Positions 25,198-39,449 of a stretch of DNA of 64,000 bases are shown in pieces. The position numbers were made by a program, and so were the translations under genes. The notes beneath the pieces were generated by a model, which made no database searches, had not been told where the DNA came from, and saw only the letters and a program-made list of their open reading frames with translations. The stretch spans positions 28,053,209 through 28,117,208 of the forward strand of contig OX393549.1 of NCBI GenBank assembly GCA_947650365.1. The letters are read 5' to 3'. The stretch's first letter is position 1. Every line of letters starts with the position of its first letter. This DNA is from Chamaelirium japonicum (lineage: Eukaryota; Streptophyta; Magnoliopsida; Liliales; Melanthiaceae).

Positions 25198-26354
25198 GAT
25201 TTCATTCGCACGATCCATTCTAATTCATTCATACGATCCATTCTAATTCATTCATACAATCCATTCTAATTCTTTCACACGATCCATTCTAATTCATTCA
25301 TAGGGTCCATTCTAATTCATTTGTACAATCTATTCTATTTCATTCGTACGATCCATTCTTACTCATTCGTATGATCCATTCTAATTCATTCGGACGAATA
25401 TATCCATTCTAATTTATTCGTACGATCCATTCTAATTCATTCGCATGATCCATTCTAATCCATTCTTACTCATTCGTATGATCCATTCTAATTCAATCAT
25501 ACGATCCATTCTAATTCATTCGTACGATCCATTGTAATTCCTTCGTACGATCCATTCTAATTCATTTGTACGATCCATTCTAATTCATTCGTACGATCCA
25601 TTCTAATTCCTTCGTACGATACATTCTAATTCATTCGTACGATCCATTCTAATTCATTCGCGCAATCTATTCTAATTCATTCGTACGATCCATTCTAATT
25701 CATTCGTACGATACATTCTAATTCATTCATACAATCCATTCTAATTTATTCGCACGAATGTATCCATTCTAATTTATTCGTATGATCCATTCTAATTCAT
25801 TCGCACAATCTATTCTAATTCATTCATACGATCCATTCTAATTCATTCGCACGAATGTATCCATTCTAATTCACTCATACGATCCATTCTACTTCATTCG
25901 TACTATCCGTTCTAATTCACTCATACGATCCATTCTAATTCATTCATACGATCAATTCTAATTCATTTGCACGAATATAACCATTCTAATTCATTCGTAC
26001 GATCCATTCTAATTCCTTCGTACGATCCATTCTAATTCCTTCGTACGATCCATTCTAATTCCTTCGTACGATCCATTCTATTTCATTCGTATGATCCATT
26101 CTAATTCCTTCGTACGATCCATTCTAATTCCTTAGTATCCATTCTAATTCAATCATACGATCCATTCTAATTCATTCATACGATCTATTCTAATTCATTC
26201 ATACAATCCACTCTAATTCTTTCACACGATCCATTCTAATTCATTCGTACGATCCATTCTAATTCATTCGCACAATCCATTCTATTTCATTCGTACGATC
26301 CATTCTTACTCATTCGTATGATCCATTCTAATTTATTCGCACGAATGTATCCAT
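25187..26354 (-). repeat. Satellite block, reverse (1.2 kb)
   Basis: Rich in CTAATTCCTTCG monomers (near 25540, 26015-26060 and 26105). It ends at ATCCAT-A-ATGGAT (26349-26361). Confidence 0.92.
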
Positions 26355-26355
26355 A

Positions 26356-27184
26356 ATGGATCATCCGAATGAGTAAGAATGGATCGTACGAATGAAATAG
26401 AATGGATTGTGCGAATGAATTAGAATGGACCGTACGAATGAATTAGAATGGATTCATTCGTGCGAATGAATTAGAATGGATCGGACGAATAAATTAGAAT
26501 GGATCGTACGAATGAATTAGAATGGATCGTACGAATGAATTAGAATGGATACATTCGTCCGAATCAATTAGAATGGATCATACGAATGAGTAAGAATGGA
26601 TCGTACGAATGAAATAGAATAGATTATACGAATGAATTAGAATGGATTCGTACGAATGAATTAGAATGGATACATTCGTGCGAATGAATTAGAATGGATC
26701 GTACCAATGAGTAAGAATGGATCGTACGAATGAAATAGAATGGATTGTGCGAATGAATTAGAATGGATCGTACGAATGAATTAGAATGGATCGTGTGAAA
26801 GAATTAGAATGGATTGAATGAATGAATTAGAATAGATCATATGAATGAATTAGAATGGATCGTACGAATGAATTAGAATGGATCGTACGAATGAATTAGA
26901 ATGGATACATTCGTGCGAATGAATTAGAATGGATACATTCGTGCGAAAGAATTAGAATAGATCGTACGAATGAATTAGAATGGATCCTATGAATGAATTA
27001 GAATGGATCGTGCGAATGAATTAGAATGGATCGTACGAATGAATTAGAATGGATCGTGCTAATGAATTAGAATTGATCGAACGAATGAATTAGCATGGAT
27101 CGTGCTAATGAATTAGAATGGAACGTACGAATGAATTAGAATGGATCGTGTGAAAGAATTAGAATGGATTGTATGAATAATGAA
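26356..27184 (+). repeat. Satellite block, forward
   Basis: Two GAGTAAG / GAAATAG markers. It ends at GAATTC (27182-27187), the core of the recurrent GAATTCG...CGAATTC junction. Confidence 0.92.
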
Positions 27185-28870
27185 TTCGTACGATCCATTC
27201 GAATTCATTCGCACGATCCATTCTAATTCATTCATATGATCCATTCTAATTCATTCATACGATCCATTCTAATTCATATGCACAAAGGTATCCATTCTAA
27301 TCCATTCGTAGGATCCATTCTAATCCATTCGTACGATCCATTCTAATTCATTCGTACGATCCATTCTAATTCATTCGCACGATCCATTCTAATTCATTCG
27401 TATGATCCATTCTAATTCATTCGCACGAATGTATCCATTCTAATTCATTCGTACATACGATCCATTCTATTTCACTCGCACGAATGTATCCATTACGATC
27501 TATTCTAATTCATTCATACAATCCATTCTAATTCTTTCACACGATCCATTCTAATTCATTCGTACGATCCATTCTAATTCATTCGCACAATCCAATCTAT
27601 TTCATTCGTACGATCCATTCTTACTCATTGGTACGATCCATTCTAATTCATTCGCACGAATGTATCCATTCTAATTCATTCGTACGAATCCATTCTAATT
27701 CATTCGTACAATCTATTCTATTTCATTCGTACGATCCATTCTTACTCATTCGTATGATCCATTCTAATTCATTCGGACGAATGTATCCATTCTAATTTAT
27801 TCGTACGATCCATTCTAATTCATTCGTACGATCCATTCTAATTCATTCGTACGATCCATTCTAATTCATTCGTTCGATCCATTCTAATTCATTCGCACGA
27901 ATGTATCCATTCTAATTCATTCGTACGATCCATTCTAATTCATTCGTACGATCCATTCTAATTCATTCGTAAGATCCATTCTAATTCATTCATACGATCC
28001 ATTCTAATTCATTCGTACGATCCATCCTAATTCATTCGCACGAATGTATCCATTCTAGTTCATTCGTACGATCTATTCTAATTCATTCGTACGATCCATT
28101 CTAATTCATTCGCATGATCCATTCTAATTCATTCGTACGATCCATTCTAATTCATTCATACGATCCATTCTAATTCATTCGTACGATCCATTCTAATTCA
28201 TTCGCACAATTGTATCCATTCTAATTCATTCGTACGATCCATTCTAATTCATTCGCACGATCCATTATAATTCATTCGTATGATCCATTCTAATTCTTTC
28301 ACACGATCCATTCTAATTCATTCGTACGATCCATTCTAATTCATTCGCACGATCCATTCTAATTCATTCGTACGATCCATTCTAATTCATTCATACGATC
28401 CATTCTAATTCATTCGTACGATCCATTCTAATTCATTCGCACAAATGTATCCATTCTAATTCATTCGTACGATCCATTCTAATTCATTCGCACGATCCAT
28501 TCTAATTCATTCGTACGATCCATTCTGATTCATTCGTACGATCCATTCTAATTCATTTGTACGATCCATTCTAATTAATTCGTATGATCCATTCTAATTC
28601 ATTCGTACGATCCATTCTAATTCATTCATACAATCCATTCTAATTCATTCGCACGAATGTATCTATTCTAATTAATTCGTACGATCCATTCTAATTCATT
28701 CGTATGTTCTTATTCATTCGCACGATCCATTCTAATTCATTCGCACGAATGTATCCATTCTAATTCATTCGTACGATCCATTCTAATTCATTAATATGAT
28801 CCATTCTAATTCATTCGTACGATCCATTCTAATTCATATGCACAAAGGTATCCATTCTAATTCATTCCCA
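27185..28870 (-). repeat. Satellite block, reverse (1.7 kb)
   Basis: Very regular near 28310-28560. It ends TCCCACGAAAGAATTAG, a junction without a palindrome that occurs once. Confidence 0.92.
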
Positions 28871-30451
28871 CGAAAGAATTAGAATGGATTGTATGAAAGA
28901 ATTAGAATGGATCGTGCGAATGAATTAGAATGGATCGTACGAAGGAATTAGAATGGATCGTACGAATGAATTAGAATAGATCGTACGAATGAGTAAGAAT
29001 GGATCGTACGAATGAATTAGAATGGATCATACGAATGAATTAGAATGGATCGTACGAATTAATTAGAATGGATCGTACGAATGAATTAGAATGGATCGTA
29101 CGAATGAATTAGAATGGATACATTCGTGCGAATGAATTAGAATGGATCGTACGAATGAATTAGAATGGATCGTACGAATGAATTAGAATGGATACATTTG
29201 TGCGAATGAATTAGAATGGATCGTACGAATGAATAAGAATGGATCGTATGAATGAATTAGAATGGATCATATGAATGAATTAGAATGGATCGTGCGAATG
29301 AATTAGAATGGATCGTACGAATGAATTAGAATGGATCGTACGAATGAACTAGAATGGATACATTCGTGCGAATGAATTAGAATGGATCGTACGAATGAAT
29401 TAGAATGGATCGTACGAATGAATTAGAATGGATCTTACGAATGAATTAGAATGGATCGTACGAATGAATTAGAATGGATACATTCGTGCGAATGAATTAG
29501 AATGGATCGGACGAATGAATTAGAATGGATCGTAAAAATGAATTAGAATGGATCGTACGAATGAATTAGAATGGATCATACGAATAAATTAGAATGGATA
29601 TATTCGTCCGAAAGAATTAGAATGGATCATACGAATGAGTAAGAATGGATCGTACGAATGAAATAGAATAGATTGTACGAATGAATTAGAATGGATCCTA
29701 CGAATGAATTAGAATGGATCGTGTGAAAGAATTAGAATGGATTGTAGGAATGAATTAGAATGGATCGTGCGAATGAATTAGAATGGATCGTACGAATGAA
29801 TTAGAATGGATACATTTGTGCGAATGAAATAGAATGGATCGTAAGAATGAATTAGAATGGATCGTATGAATGAATTAGAATGGATCGTACGAATGAATTA
29901 GAATGGATCGTGCGAATGAATTAGAATGGATCGTACGAATGAATTAGAATGGTTACATTCGTGCGAATGAATTAGAATAGATCGTACGAATGAATTAGAA
30001 TGGATCGTACGAATAAATTAGAATGGATCGTGGGAATGAATTAGAATGGATCGTACGAATGAATTAGAATGGATCGTGTGAAAGAATTAGAATGGATCGT
30101 ACGAATGAATTAGAATGGATCGTGCGAATGAATTAGAATGGATCGTACGAATGAATTAGAATGGATACATTTGTGGGAATGAATTAGAATGGATCGTATG
30201 AATGAATTAGAATGGATCGTGCTAATGAATTAGAATTGATCGAACGAACTAATTAGCATGGATCGTGCTAATGAATTAGAATGGATCGTACGAATGAATT
30301 AGAATGGATCGTGCGAATGAATTAGAATGGATCGTACGAATGAATTAGAATGGATACATTTGTGCGAATGAATTAGAATGGATCGTACGAATGAATTAGA
30401 ATGGATCGTATGAATGAATTAGAATGGATCGTGCGAATGAATTCGAATGGA
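28871..30451 (+). repeat. Satellite block, forward (1.6 kb)
   Basis: 28-bp forms recur near 29109, 29190, 29350 and 29470. It ends in AATGAATTCG / CGAATTCATT arms at 30436-30466. Confidence 0.92.
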
Positions 30452-31064
30452 TCGTACGAATTCATTCTAATTCATTCATACAATCCATTCTAATTCTTTC
30501 ACACGATCCATTCTAATTCATTCGTACGTTCCATTCTAATTCATTAGCACGATCCATGCTAATTCATTCGTTCGATCAATTCTAATTCATTAGCACGATC
30601 CATTCTAATTCATTCGTACGATCCATTCTAATTCATTCACACGATCCATTCTAATTCATTCATAGGATCCATTCTAATTCATTCATACGATCTATTCTAA
30701 TTCTTCCGCACGAATATATCCATTCTAATTCATTCGCACGAATGTATCCATTCTAATTCATTCGTACGATCCATTCTAATTCATTCGTACGATCCATTCT
30801 AATTCATTCATACGATCTATTCTAATTCATTCATATAATCCATTCTAATTCTTTCACACGATCCATTCTAATTCATTCGTACGATCCATTCTAATTCCTT
30901 CGTACGATCCATTCTAATTCATTCGTACGATCTATTCTAATTTATTCGTACGATCCATTCTAATTCATTTGTACGATCCATTCTAATTTCTTCGTACGAT
31001 CCATTCTAATTCATTCATACGATCCATTCTAATTCATTCGTACAATCTATTCTAATTCATTCGT
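30452..31064 (-). repeat. Satellite block, reverse
   Basis: Opens like 16880. It ends at CATTCG-TG-CGAATG (31058-31071), the GTGC version of the CATTCGTACGAATG junction. Confidence 0.92.
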
Positions 31065-31920
31065 GCGAATGGATACATTCGTGTGAATGAATTAGAATGG
31101 ATCGTACGAATGAGTAAGAATGGATCGTACGAGTGAAATAGAATGGATTGCACGAATGAATTAGAATGGATCGTACGAATGAATTGGAATGGATCGTGTG
31201 AAAGAATTAGAATGGATTGTATGAATGAATTAAAATGGATCGTACGAATGAATTAGAATGGATCGTACGAAGGAATTAGAATGGATCGTACGAATGAATT
31301 AGAATGGATCGTACGAATGAATTAGAATAGATCATACGAATGAATTAGAATGGATCGTACGAAGGAATTAGAATCGATCGTACGAATGAATTAGAATGGA
31401 TATATTCGTTCAAATGAATTAGAATGGATCGTATGAATGTATTAGAACGGATCGTATGAGTGAATTAGAATGGATCGTACGAATGAATTAGAATGGATCG
31501 TATGAATCAATTAGAATGGATACATTCGTGTGAATGAATTAGAATGGATCGTATGAATGAATTAGAATGGATCGTACGAATGAATTAGAATGGATCATAC
31601 GAAGGAATTAGAATGGATCGTACAAATGAATTAGAATGGATCGTACGAATGAATTAGAATAGATCGTACGAATGAATTAGAATGGATCGTACGAAGGAAT
31701 TAGAATGGATCGTACAAATGAATTAGAATGGATCGTGTGAAAGAATTAGAATGGATTGTATGAATGAATAAGAATAGATCGTATGAATGAATTAGAATGG
31801 ATCATACGAAGGAATTAGAATGGATCGTACGAATGAATTAGAATGGATCGTACGATTGAATTAGAATGGATCATACGAATGAGTAAGAATGGATCGTATG
31901 AATGAATTAGATTGGATCGT
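31065..31920 (+). repeat. Satellite block, forward
   Basis: Its start matches 7030 and 16018. It ends at the GGATCGTACGATCC palindrome (31914-31927). Confidence 0.92.
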
Positions 31921-31924
31921 ACGA

Positions 31925-31971
31925 TCCATTCTAATTCATTAGCATGGATCGTGCTAATGAATTAGAATGGA
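31925..31971. repeat. Hairpin with 20-bp perfect arms and 7-nt loop
   Basis: The left arm is TCCATTCTAATTCATTAGCA (31925-31944), the loop is TGGATCG, and the right arm is the exact complement (31952-31971). It inverts one monomer inside a forward array. It is the mirror image of the hairpins at 40094, 44664, 49119 and 63614. Confidence 0.93.
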
Positions 31972-33649
31972 ATATACGAATGAATTAGAATGGATCGTAG
32001 AATGGATCGTACGAATAAATTAGAATGAATTAGATTGGATCGTACGAATGAATTAGAATAGATCATAGGAATGAATTAGAATGGATTGTGCAAATGAATT
32101 AGAAAGGATACATTCGTGCAAATGAATTAGAATGGATCGTGCGAATGAATTAGAATGGATCATACGAATGAATTAGAATGGATATATTTGAACGAATAAA
32201 TTAGAATGGATCATACGAATGAATTAGAATGGATCGTACGAATGAATTAGAATGGATAGTGCGAATGAATTAGAATCGATCGTACGAATGAATTAGATTG
32301 GATCGTACGAATGAATTAGATCGTACGAATGAATTAGAATGGATCGTACGAATGAATTAAAATGGATACATTCGAGCGAATAAATTAGAATAGATCGTAG
32401 GAATGAATTAGAATGGATCGTACGAATGAATTAGAATGGATACATTTGTGAGAATGAATTAGAATGGATCGTACGAATGAATTAGAATGCATCGTACGAA
32501 AGAATTAGAATGGATATATTCGTGCGAATGAATTAGAATGGATCGTACGAATGAATTAGACTGGATCGTACGAATGAATTTGAATGGATACATTTGTGCG
32601 AATGAATCTAAATGGATTGTATGAATGTATTACAATGGATCGTACGAACGAATTAGAATGGATCGTACAAATGAATTAGAATAGCTCATACGAATGAATT
32701 AGAATGAATCGTATGAATGAATTAGAATGGTTACATTCGTGCAAATGAATTAGAATAGATCGTACGAATGAATTAGAATGGAACGTACAAATAAATTAGA
32801 ATGGATCGTGGGAATGAATTAGAATGGATCTTACGAATAAATTAGAATGGATCGTACGAATGAATTAGAATGGATCGTACGAATGAATTAGAATGGATAC
32901 ATTCGTGCGAATGAATTAGAATGGATCGGACGAATGAATTAGAATGGATCGTACGAATGAATTAGAATGGATCAAATGAATGAATTAGAATGGTGACATT
33001 CATGCGAATGAATTAGAATGGATCGTACGAATGGATTAGAATGGATCGTACGAATGGATTAGAATGGATACATTCGTGCGAATGAATTAGAATGGATTGT
33101 ATGAATGAATTAGAATGGATCGTACGAATGAATTATTATGGATCATACGAATGAATTAGAATGGATCGTACGAACGAATTAGAATGGATCGTACGAACGA
33201 ATTAGAATGGATCATATAAACGAATTAGAATGGATCGTACGAATGAATTAGAATGGATACATTCGAGCGAATGAATTAGAATGGATCGTACGAATGAATT
33301 AGAATAGATCATAGGAATGAATTAGAATGGATCGTGCAAATGAATTAGAATGGATACATTCGTGCGAATGAATTAGCATGGATCGTGCGAATAAATTAGA
33401 ATGGATCGTACGAATGAATTAGAATGGATATATTTGAACGAATAAATTAGAATGGATCATACGAATGAATTAGAATGGATCGTACGAATGAATTAGAATG
33501 GATAGTGCGAATGAATTAGAATCGATCGTACGAATGAATTAGAATGGATCGTACGAATGAATTAGATCGTACGAATGGATTAGAATGGATCGTACGAGTG
33601 AATTAAAATGGATACATTCGAGCGAATGAATTAGAATAGATCGTAGGAA
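31948..33649 (+). repeat. Satellite block, forward (1.7 kb)
   Basis: Up to about 33.1 kb it repeats 23993-25150, offset 7.94-7.96 kb, including the 18-bp monomer (32316) and GAATCTAAATGG (near 32605). A further local copy of the short-monomer part starts near 33290. It ends at GAATTC (33647-33652). Confidence 0.92.
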
Positions 33650-34410
33650 TTCAAATCCATTCGTACGATCCATTCTAATCCATTCGTACGATCCATTCTA
33701 ATTCATTCGCATGAATGTAACCATTCTAATTCATTCATTTGATCCATTCTAATTCATTCGTACGATCCATTCTAATTCATTCGTCTGATCCATTCTAATT
33801 CATTCGCACGAATGTATCCATTCTAATTCATTCGTACGATCCATTCTAATTCATTCGTACGATCCATTCTAATTCATTCGTAAGATCCATTCTAATTCAT
33901 TCGTACGATCCATTCTAATTCATTCGCACGAATGTATCCATTCTAGTTCATTCGTTCGATCTATTCTAATTCATTCGCACGATCCATTCTAATTCATTCG
34001 TACGATCTATTCTAATTCATTCGCACGATCCATTCTAATTCATTCGTACGATCTATTCTAATTCATTCGCACAATCCATTCTAATTCATTCGTACGATCC
34101 ATTCTAATTCTTTCACACGATCCATTCTAATTCATTCGTACTATCCATTCTAATTCATTCGTACGATCTATTCTAATTCATTCGTCCGATCCATTCTAAT
34201 TCATTCGTACGATCTACTCTAATTCCTTCGTACGATCCATTCTAATTCATTCATACAATCCATTCTAATTCTTTCACACGATCCATTCTAATTCATTCGT
34301 ACGATCCATTCTAATTCATTCGTGCAATCCAATCTATTTCATTCGTACGATCCATTCTTGCTCATTCGTACGATCCATTCTAATTCATTCACACGAATGT
34401 ATCCATTCGT
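33650..34410 (-). repeat. Satellite block, reverse
   Basis: Has GCATGAATGTAACC near 33709. It ends at CATTCGTACGAATG (34404-34417), with the same approach (TTCACACGAATGTATC) as at 880 and 55928. Confidence 0.92.
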
Positions 34411-35083
34411 ACGAATGAATTAGAATAGATTGTACGAATGAATTAGAATGGATCGTACGAATGAATTAGAATGTATCGTACGAAGGAATTAGAATGGATC
34501 GTACGAATGAATTAGAATGGATTGTACGAACGAATTAGAATAGATCGTACGAATGAATTAGAATGGATCATACGAAGGAATTAGAATGGATCGTACGAAT
34601 GAATTAGAATTGATATATTCGTGCAAATGAATTAGAATGGATCGTATGAATGTATTAGAATGGATCGTATAAGTGAATTAGAATGGATCGTACGAATGAA
34701 TTAGAATGGATCGTATGAATGAATTAGAATGGATCGTACGAATGAATTAGAATGGATCGTATGAATGAATTAGAATGGATCGTACGAATGAATTAGAATG
34801 GATCGTGCGAATGAATTAGAATAGATCGTACGAATGAATTAGAATGGATCGTAAGAATAAATTAGAATGGATACATTCGTCCGAATGAATTAGAATGGAT
34901 CATACGAATGAGTAAGAATGGATCGTACGAATGAAATAGAATAGATTGTACGAATGAATTAGAATGGATCCTACGAATGAATTAGAATGGATCGTGTGAA
35001 AGAATTAGAATGGATTGTATGAATGAATTAGAATGGATCGTATGAATGAATTAGAATGGAGCGTGCGAATGAATTCGAATGGA
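34411..35083 (+). repeat. Satellite block, forward
   Basis: Ends in AATGAATTCG / CGAATTCATT arms (35068-35098). A 62-codon open frame runs through this junction at 35056-35244; it encodes only translated satellite. Confidence 0.92.
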
Positions 35084-35567
35084 TCGTACGAATTCATTCT
35101 AATTCATTCATACAATCCATTCTAATTCTTTCACACGATCTATTCAAATTCATTCGTAGGATCCATTCTAATTCATTCGTACAATCTATTCTATTTCATT
35201 CGTACGATCCATTCTTACTCATTCGTATGATCCATTCTAATTAATTCGGACGAATGTATCCATTCTAATTTATTCGTACGATCCATTCTAATTCATTCGT
35301 ACGATCCATTCTAATTCATTCGTAAGATCCATTCCAATTCATTCGTACGATCCATTCTAATTCATTCGTACGATCCATTCTAATTCATTCGTACGATCTA
35401 TTCTAATTCATTCATACAATCCATTCTAATTCTTTCACACGATCCATTCTAATTCATTTGTACGATCCATTCTATTTCATTCGCACAATCCATTATATTT
35501 CATTCGTACTATCCATTCTTACTCATTCGTATGATCCATTCTAATTCATTCGCACGAATGTATCCAT
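35084..35567 (-). repeat. Satellite block, reverse
   Basis: Ends at a variant of ATCCAT-A-ATGGAT in which one arm reads ATGCAT (35562-35574). Confidence 0.91.
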
Positions 35568-35568
35568 A

Positions 35569-35924
35569 ATGCATCATACGAATGAGTAAGAATGGATCGT
35601 ACGAATGAAATAGAATGGATTGTGCGAATGAATTAGAATGGACCATACGAATGAATTAGAATGGATACATTCGTGCGAATGAATTAGAATGGATCGGACG
35701 AATGAATTAGAATGGATCGTACGAATGAATCAGAATGGATCGTACGAATAAATTAGAATGGATACATTCGTCCAAATGAATTAGAATGGATCATACGAAT
35801 GAGTAAGAATGGATCGTACGAATGAAATAGAATAGATTGTACGAATGAATTAGAATGGATCCTACGAATGAATTAGAATATATCGTGTGAAAGAATTAGA
35901 ATGGATTGTATGAATTAGAATGAA
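35569..35924 (+). repeat. Satellite block, forward
   Basis: Close in layout to 7759-8139. It ends at GAATTC (35922-35927). Confidence 0.91.
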
Positions 35925-37556
35925 TTCGTACGATCCATTCGAATTCATTCGCACGATCCATTCTAATTCATTCATACGATCCATTCTAATTCATTCATAC
36001 AATCCATTCTAATTCTTTCACACGATCCATTCTAATTCATTCGTAGGATCCATTCTAATTCATTCGTACAATCTATTCTATTTCATTCGTACGATCCATT
36101 CTTACTCATTCGTATGATCCATTCTAATTCATTCGGACGAATGTATCCATTCTAATTTATTCGTACGATCCATTCTAATTCATTCGTACGATCCATTCTA
36201 ATTCATTCGTACGATCCATTCTAATTCATTCGTCCGATCCATTCTAGTTCATTCGCACGAATGTATCCATTCTAATTCATTTGTACAATCCATTCAAATT
36301 CATTCATACGATCCATTCTAATTCATTCGTAAGATCCATTCTAATTCATTCGTACGATCCATTCTAATTCATTCGTACGATCCATTCTAATTCATTCGCA
36401 CGAATGTATCCATTCTAGTCCATTCGTACGATCCATTCTAATTTATTCGTACGATCCATTCTAATTCATTCGCACAATCCATTCTAATTCATTCGTACGA
36501 TCCATTCTAATTCATTCATACGATCCATTCTAATTCATTCGTACGATCCATTCTAATTCATTCGCACAAATGTATCCATTCTAATTAATTCGTACGATCC
36601 ATTCTAATTCATTCGCACGATCCATTCTAATTCATTCGTACGATCCATTGTAATTCATTCGCACAATCTGTTCTTATTCATTCGCACAATCCATTCTAAT
36701 TCATTCGCACGAATGTATCCATTCTAATTCATTCGTACGATCCATTCTAATTCATTCGTACGATCCATTCTAATTCATTCGTATGATCCATTCTAATTAA
36801 TTCGTATGATCCATTCTAATTCTTTCGTACGATCCATTCTAATTCTAATTCATTCGTACGATCCATTCTAATTCATTCGTATGATCTATTCTTATTCACT
36901 CGCACGATCCAAACTAATTGATTCGCATGATCCATTCTAATTCATTCGCACGTATGTATCCATTCTAATTCATTCGTACGATCCATTCTAATTCATATGC
37001 ACAAAGTTATCCATTCGTAGGATCCATTCTAATCCATTCGTACGATCCATTCTAATTCATTCGTACGATCCATTCTAATTCATTCGCTCGAATGTATCCA
37101 TTCTAATCCATTCATACGATCCATTCTAATCCATTCGTACGATCCATTCTAATTCATTCGCATGAATGTAACCATTGTAATTTATTCATATGATCCATTC
37201 TAATTCATTCGTACGATCCATTCTAATTCATTCGTCCGATCCATTCTAATTCATTCGCACGAATGAATCCATTCTAATTCATTCGTACGATCCATTCTAA
37301 TTCAATCGTACGATCCATTCTAATTCATTCGTAAGATCCATTCTAATTCATTCATACGATCCATTCTAATTCATTCGTACGATCCATTCTAATTCATTCG
37401 CACGAATGTATCCATTCTAGTTCATTCGTACGATCCATTCTAATTCATTCGTACGATCCATTCTAATTCATTCGCACGATCCATTCTAATTCATTCGTAC
37501 GATCAATTCTAATTCATTCGCACGAATGTATCCATTCTAATTCATTCGTACGATCC
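35925..37556 (-). repeat. Satellite block, reverse (1.6 kb)
   Basis: Includes a monomer with an extra ATTCTA (36838-36850) and a CAAACTAATTGATTCGCATG variant near 36910. It ends CGATCC-TGAATTAG. Confidence 0.92.
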
Positions 37557-37723
37557 TGAATTAGAATGGATCGTACGAATGAATTAGAATGGATACCATT
37601 GTGCATATGAATTAGAATGGATCATACGAATGAATTAGAATGGATCATATTAATGAATTAGAATGGATCGTACGAATGAATTAGAATGGATACATTCATG
37701 CGAATCAATTAGAATGGATCGTG
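37557..37723 (+). repeat. Satellite block, forward, 167 bp copy
   Basis: Copy of 12972-13138, with the same length and both junctions. It ends at CGTGCACG (37720-37727). Confidence 0.92.
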
Positions 37724-38309
37724 CACGAATGTATCCATTCTAATTCATTCGTATGATGCATTCTGCACAAAGGTATCCATTCTAATCCATTCGTAGGATC
37801 CATTCTAATCCATTCTTACGATCCATTCTAATTCATTCGTACGATCCATTCTAATTCATTCGCTCGAATGTATCCATTCTAATCCATTCGTACGATCCAT
37901 TCTAATCCATTCGTACGATCCATTCTAATTCATTCGCATGAATGTAACCATTCTAATTCATTTATTTGATCCATTCTAATTCATTCGTACGATCCATTCT
38001 AATTCATTCGTTCGATCCATTCTAATTCATTCGCACGAATGTATCCATTCTAATTCATTCGTACGATCCATTCTAATTCATTCGTACGATCCATTCTAAT
38101 TCATTCATAAGATCCATTCTAATTCATTCGTACGATCCATTCTAATTCATTCGCATGAATGTATCCATTCTAGTTCATTCGTACGATCCATTCTAATTCA
38201 TTCGTACGATCCATTCTAATTCATTCGCACGATCCATTCTAATTCATTCGTACGATCAATTCTAATTCATTCGCACGAATGTATCCATTCTAATTCATTC
38301 GTACGATCC
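37724..38309 (-). repeat. Satellite block, reverse
   Basis: Near 37755 it jumps from GATGCATTCTG to CACAAAGGTATCC, suggesting an internal deletion relative to 13139 onward. It ends CGATCC-TGAATTAG. Confidence 0.9.
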
Positions 38310-39449
38310 TGAATTAGAATGGATCGTACGAATGAATTAGAATGGATACCTTTGTGCATATGAATTAGAATGGATCGTACGAATGAATTAGAATGGATCA
38401 TATTAATGAATTAGAATGGATCGTACGAATGAATTAGAATATATACATTCGTGCAAATGAATTAGAATGGATCGTACGAATGAATTAGAATGGATCGTAC
38501 GAATGAACTAGAATGGATACATTCGTGCGAATGAATTAGAATGGATCAACGAATTAATTAGAATGGATCGTACGAATGAATTAGAATGGATCGTACGAAT
38601 GAACTAGAATGGATACATTCGTGCGAATGAATTAGAATGGATCGTACGAATGAATTAGAATGGATCGTACGAATGAATTAGAATGGATACATTCGTGCGA
38701 ATGAATTAGAATGGATCGGACGAATGAATTAGAATGGATCGTACGAATGAATTAGAATGGATCGTATGAACGAATTAGAATGGATCGTACGAATAAATTA
38801 GAATGGATACATTCGTCCGAATGAATTAGAATGGATCATACGAATGAGTAAGAATGGATCGTACGAATGAAATAGAATAGATTGTACGAATGAATTAGAA
38901 TGGATTCGTACGAATGAATTAGAATGGATACATTCGTGCGAATGAATTAGAATGGATCGTACCAATGAGTAAGAATGGATCGTACTAATGAAATAGAATG
39001 GATTGTGTGAATGAATTAGAATGGATCGTACGAATGAATTAGAATGGATCGTGTGAAAGAATTAGAATGGATTGTATGAATCAATTAGAATAGATCGTAT
39101 GAATGAATTAGAATGGATCGTACGAATGAATTAGAATGGATCGTACGAATGAATTAGAATGGATACATTCGTGCGAATGAATTAGAATGGATACATTCGT
39201 GCGAAAGAATTACAATAGATCGTATGAATGAATTAGAATGGATCCTATGAATGAATTAGAATGGATCGTGTGAATGAATTAGAATGGATCGTACGAATGA
39301 ATTTGAATGGATCGTGCTAATGAATTAGAATTGATCGAACGAATGAATTAGCATGGATCATGCTAATGAATTAGAATGGAACGTACGAATGAATTAGAAT
39401 GGATCGTGTGAAAGAATTAGAATGGATTGTATGAATGAATTAGAATGAA
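38310..39449 (+). repeat. Satellite block, forward half of copy 1
   Basis: Opens TGAATTAG then GGATACCTTTGTGCATATG. It contains the GGATTCGTACG and GTGCTAATG / TTAGCATGG markers (38907, 39313-39352). Confidence 0.92.

Noticed and set aside
35056-35244. 62-codon open frame in satellite
   Set aside because: It is open only because an orientation switch and variants move the frame past the usual stop; the product is IHSNSF-type satellite translation.
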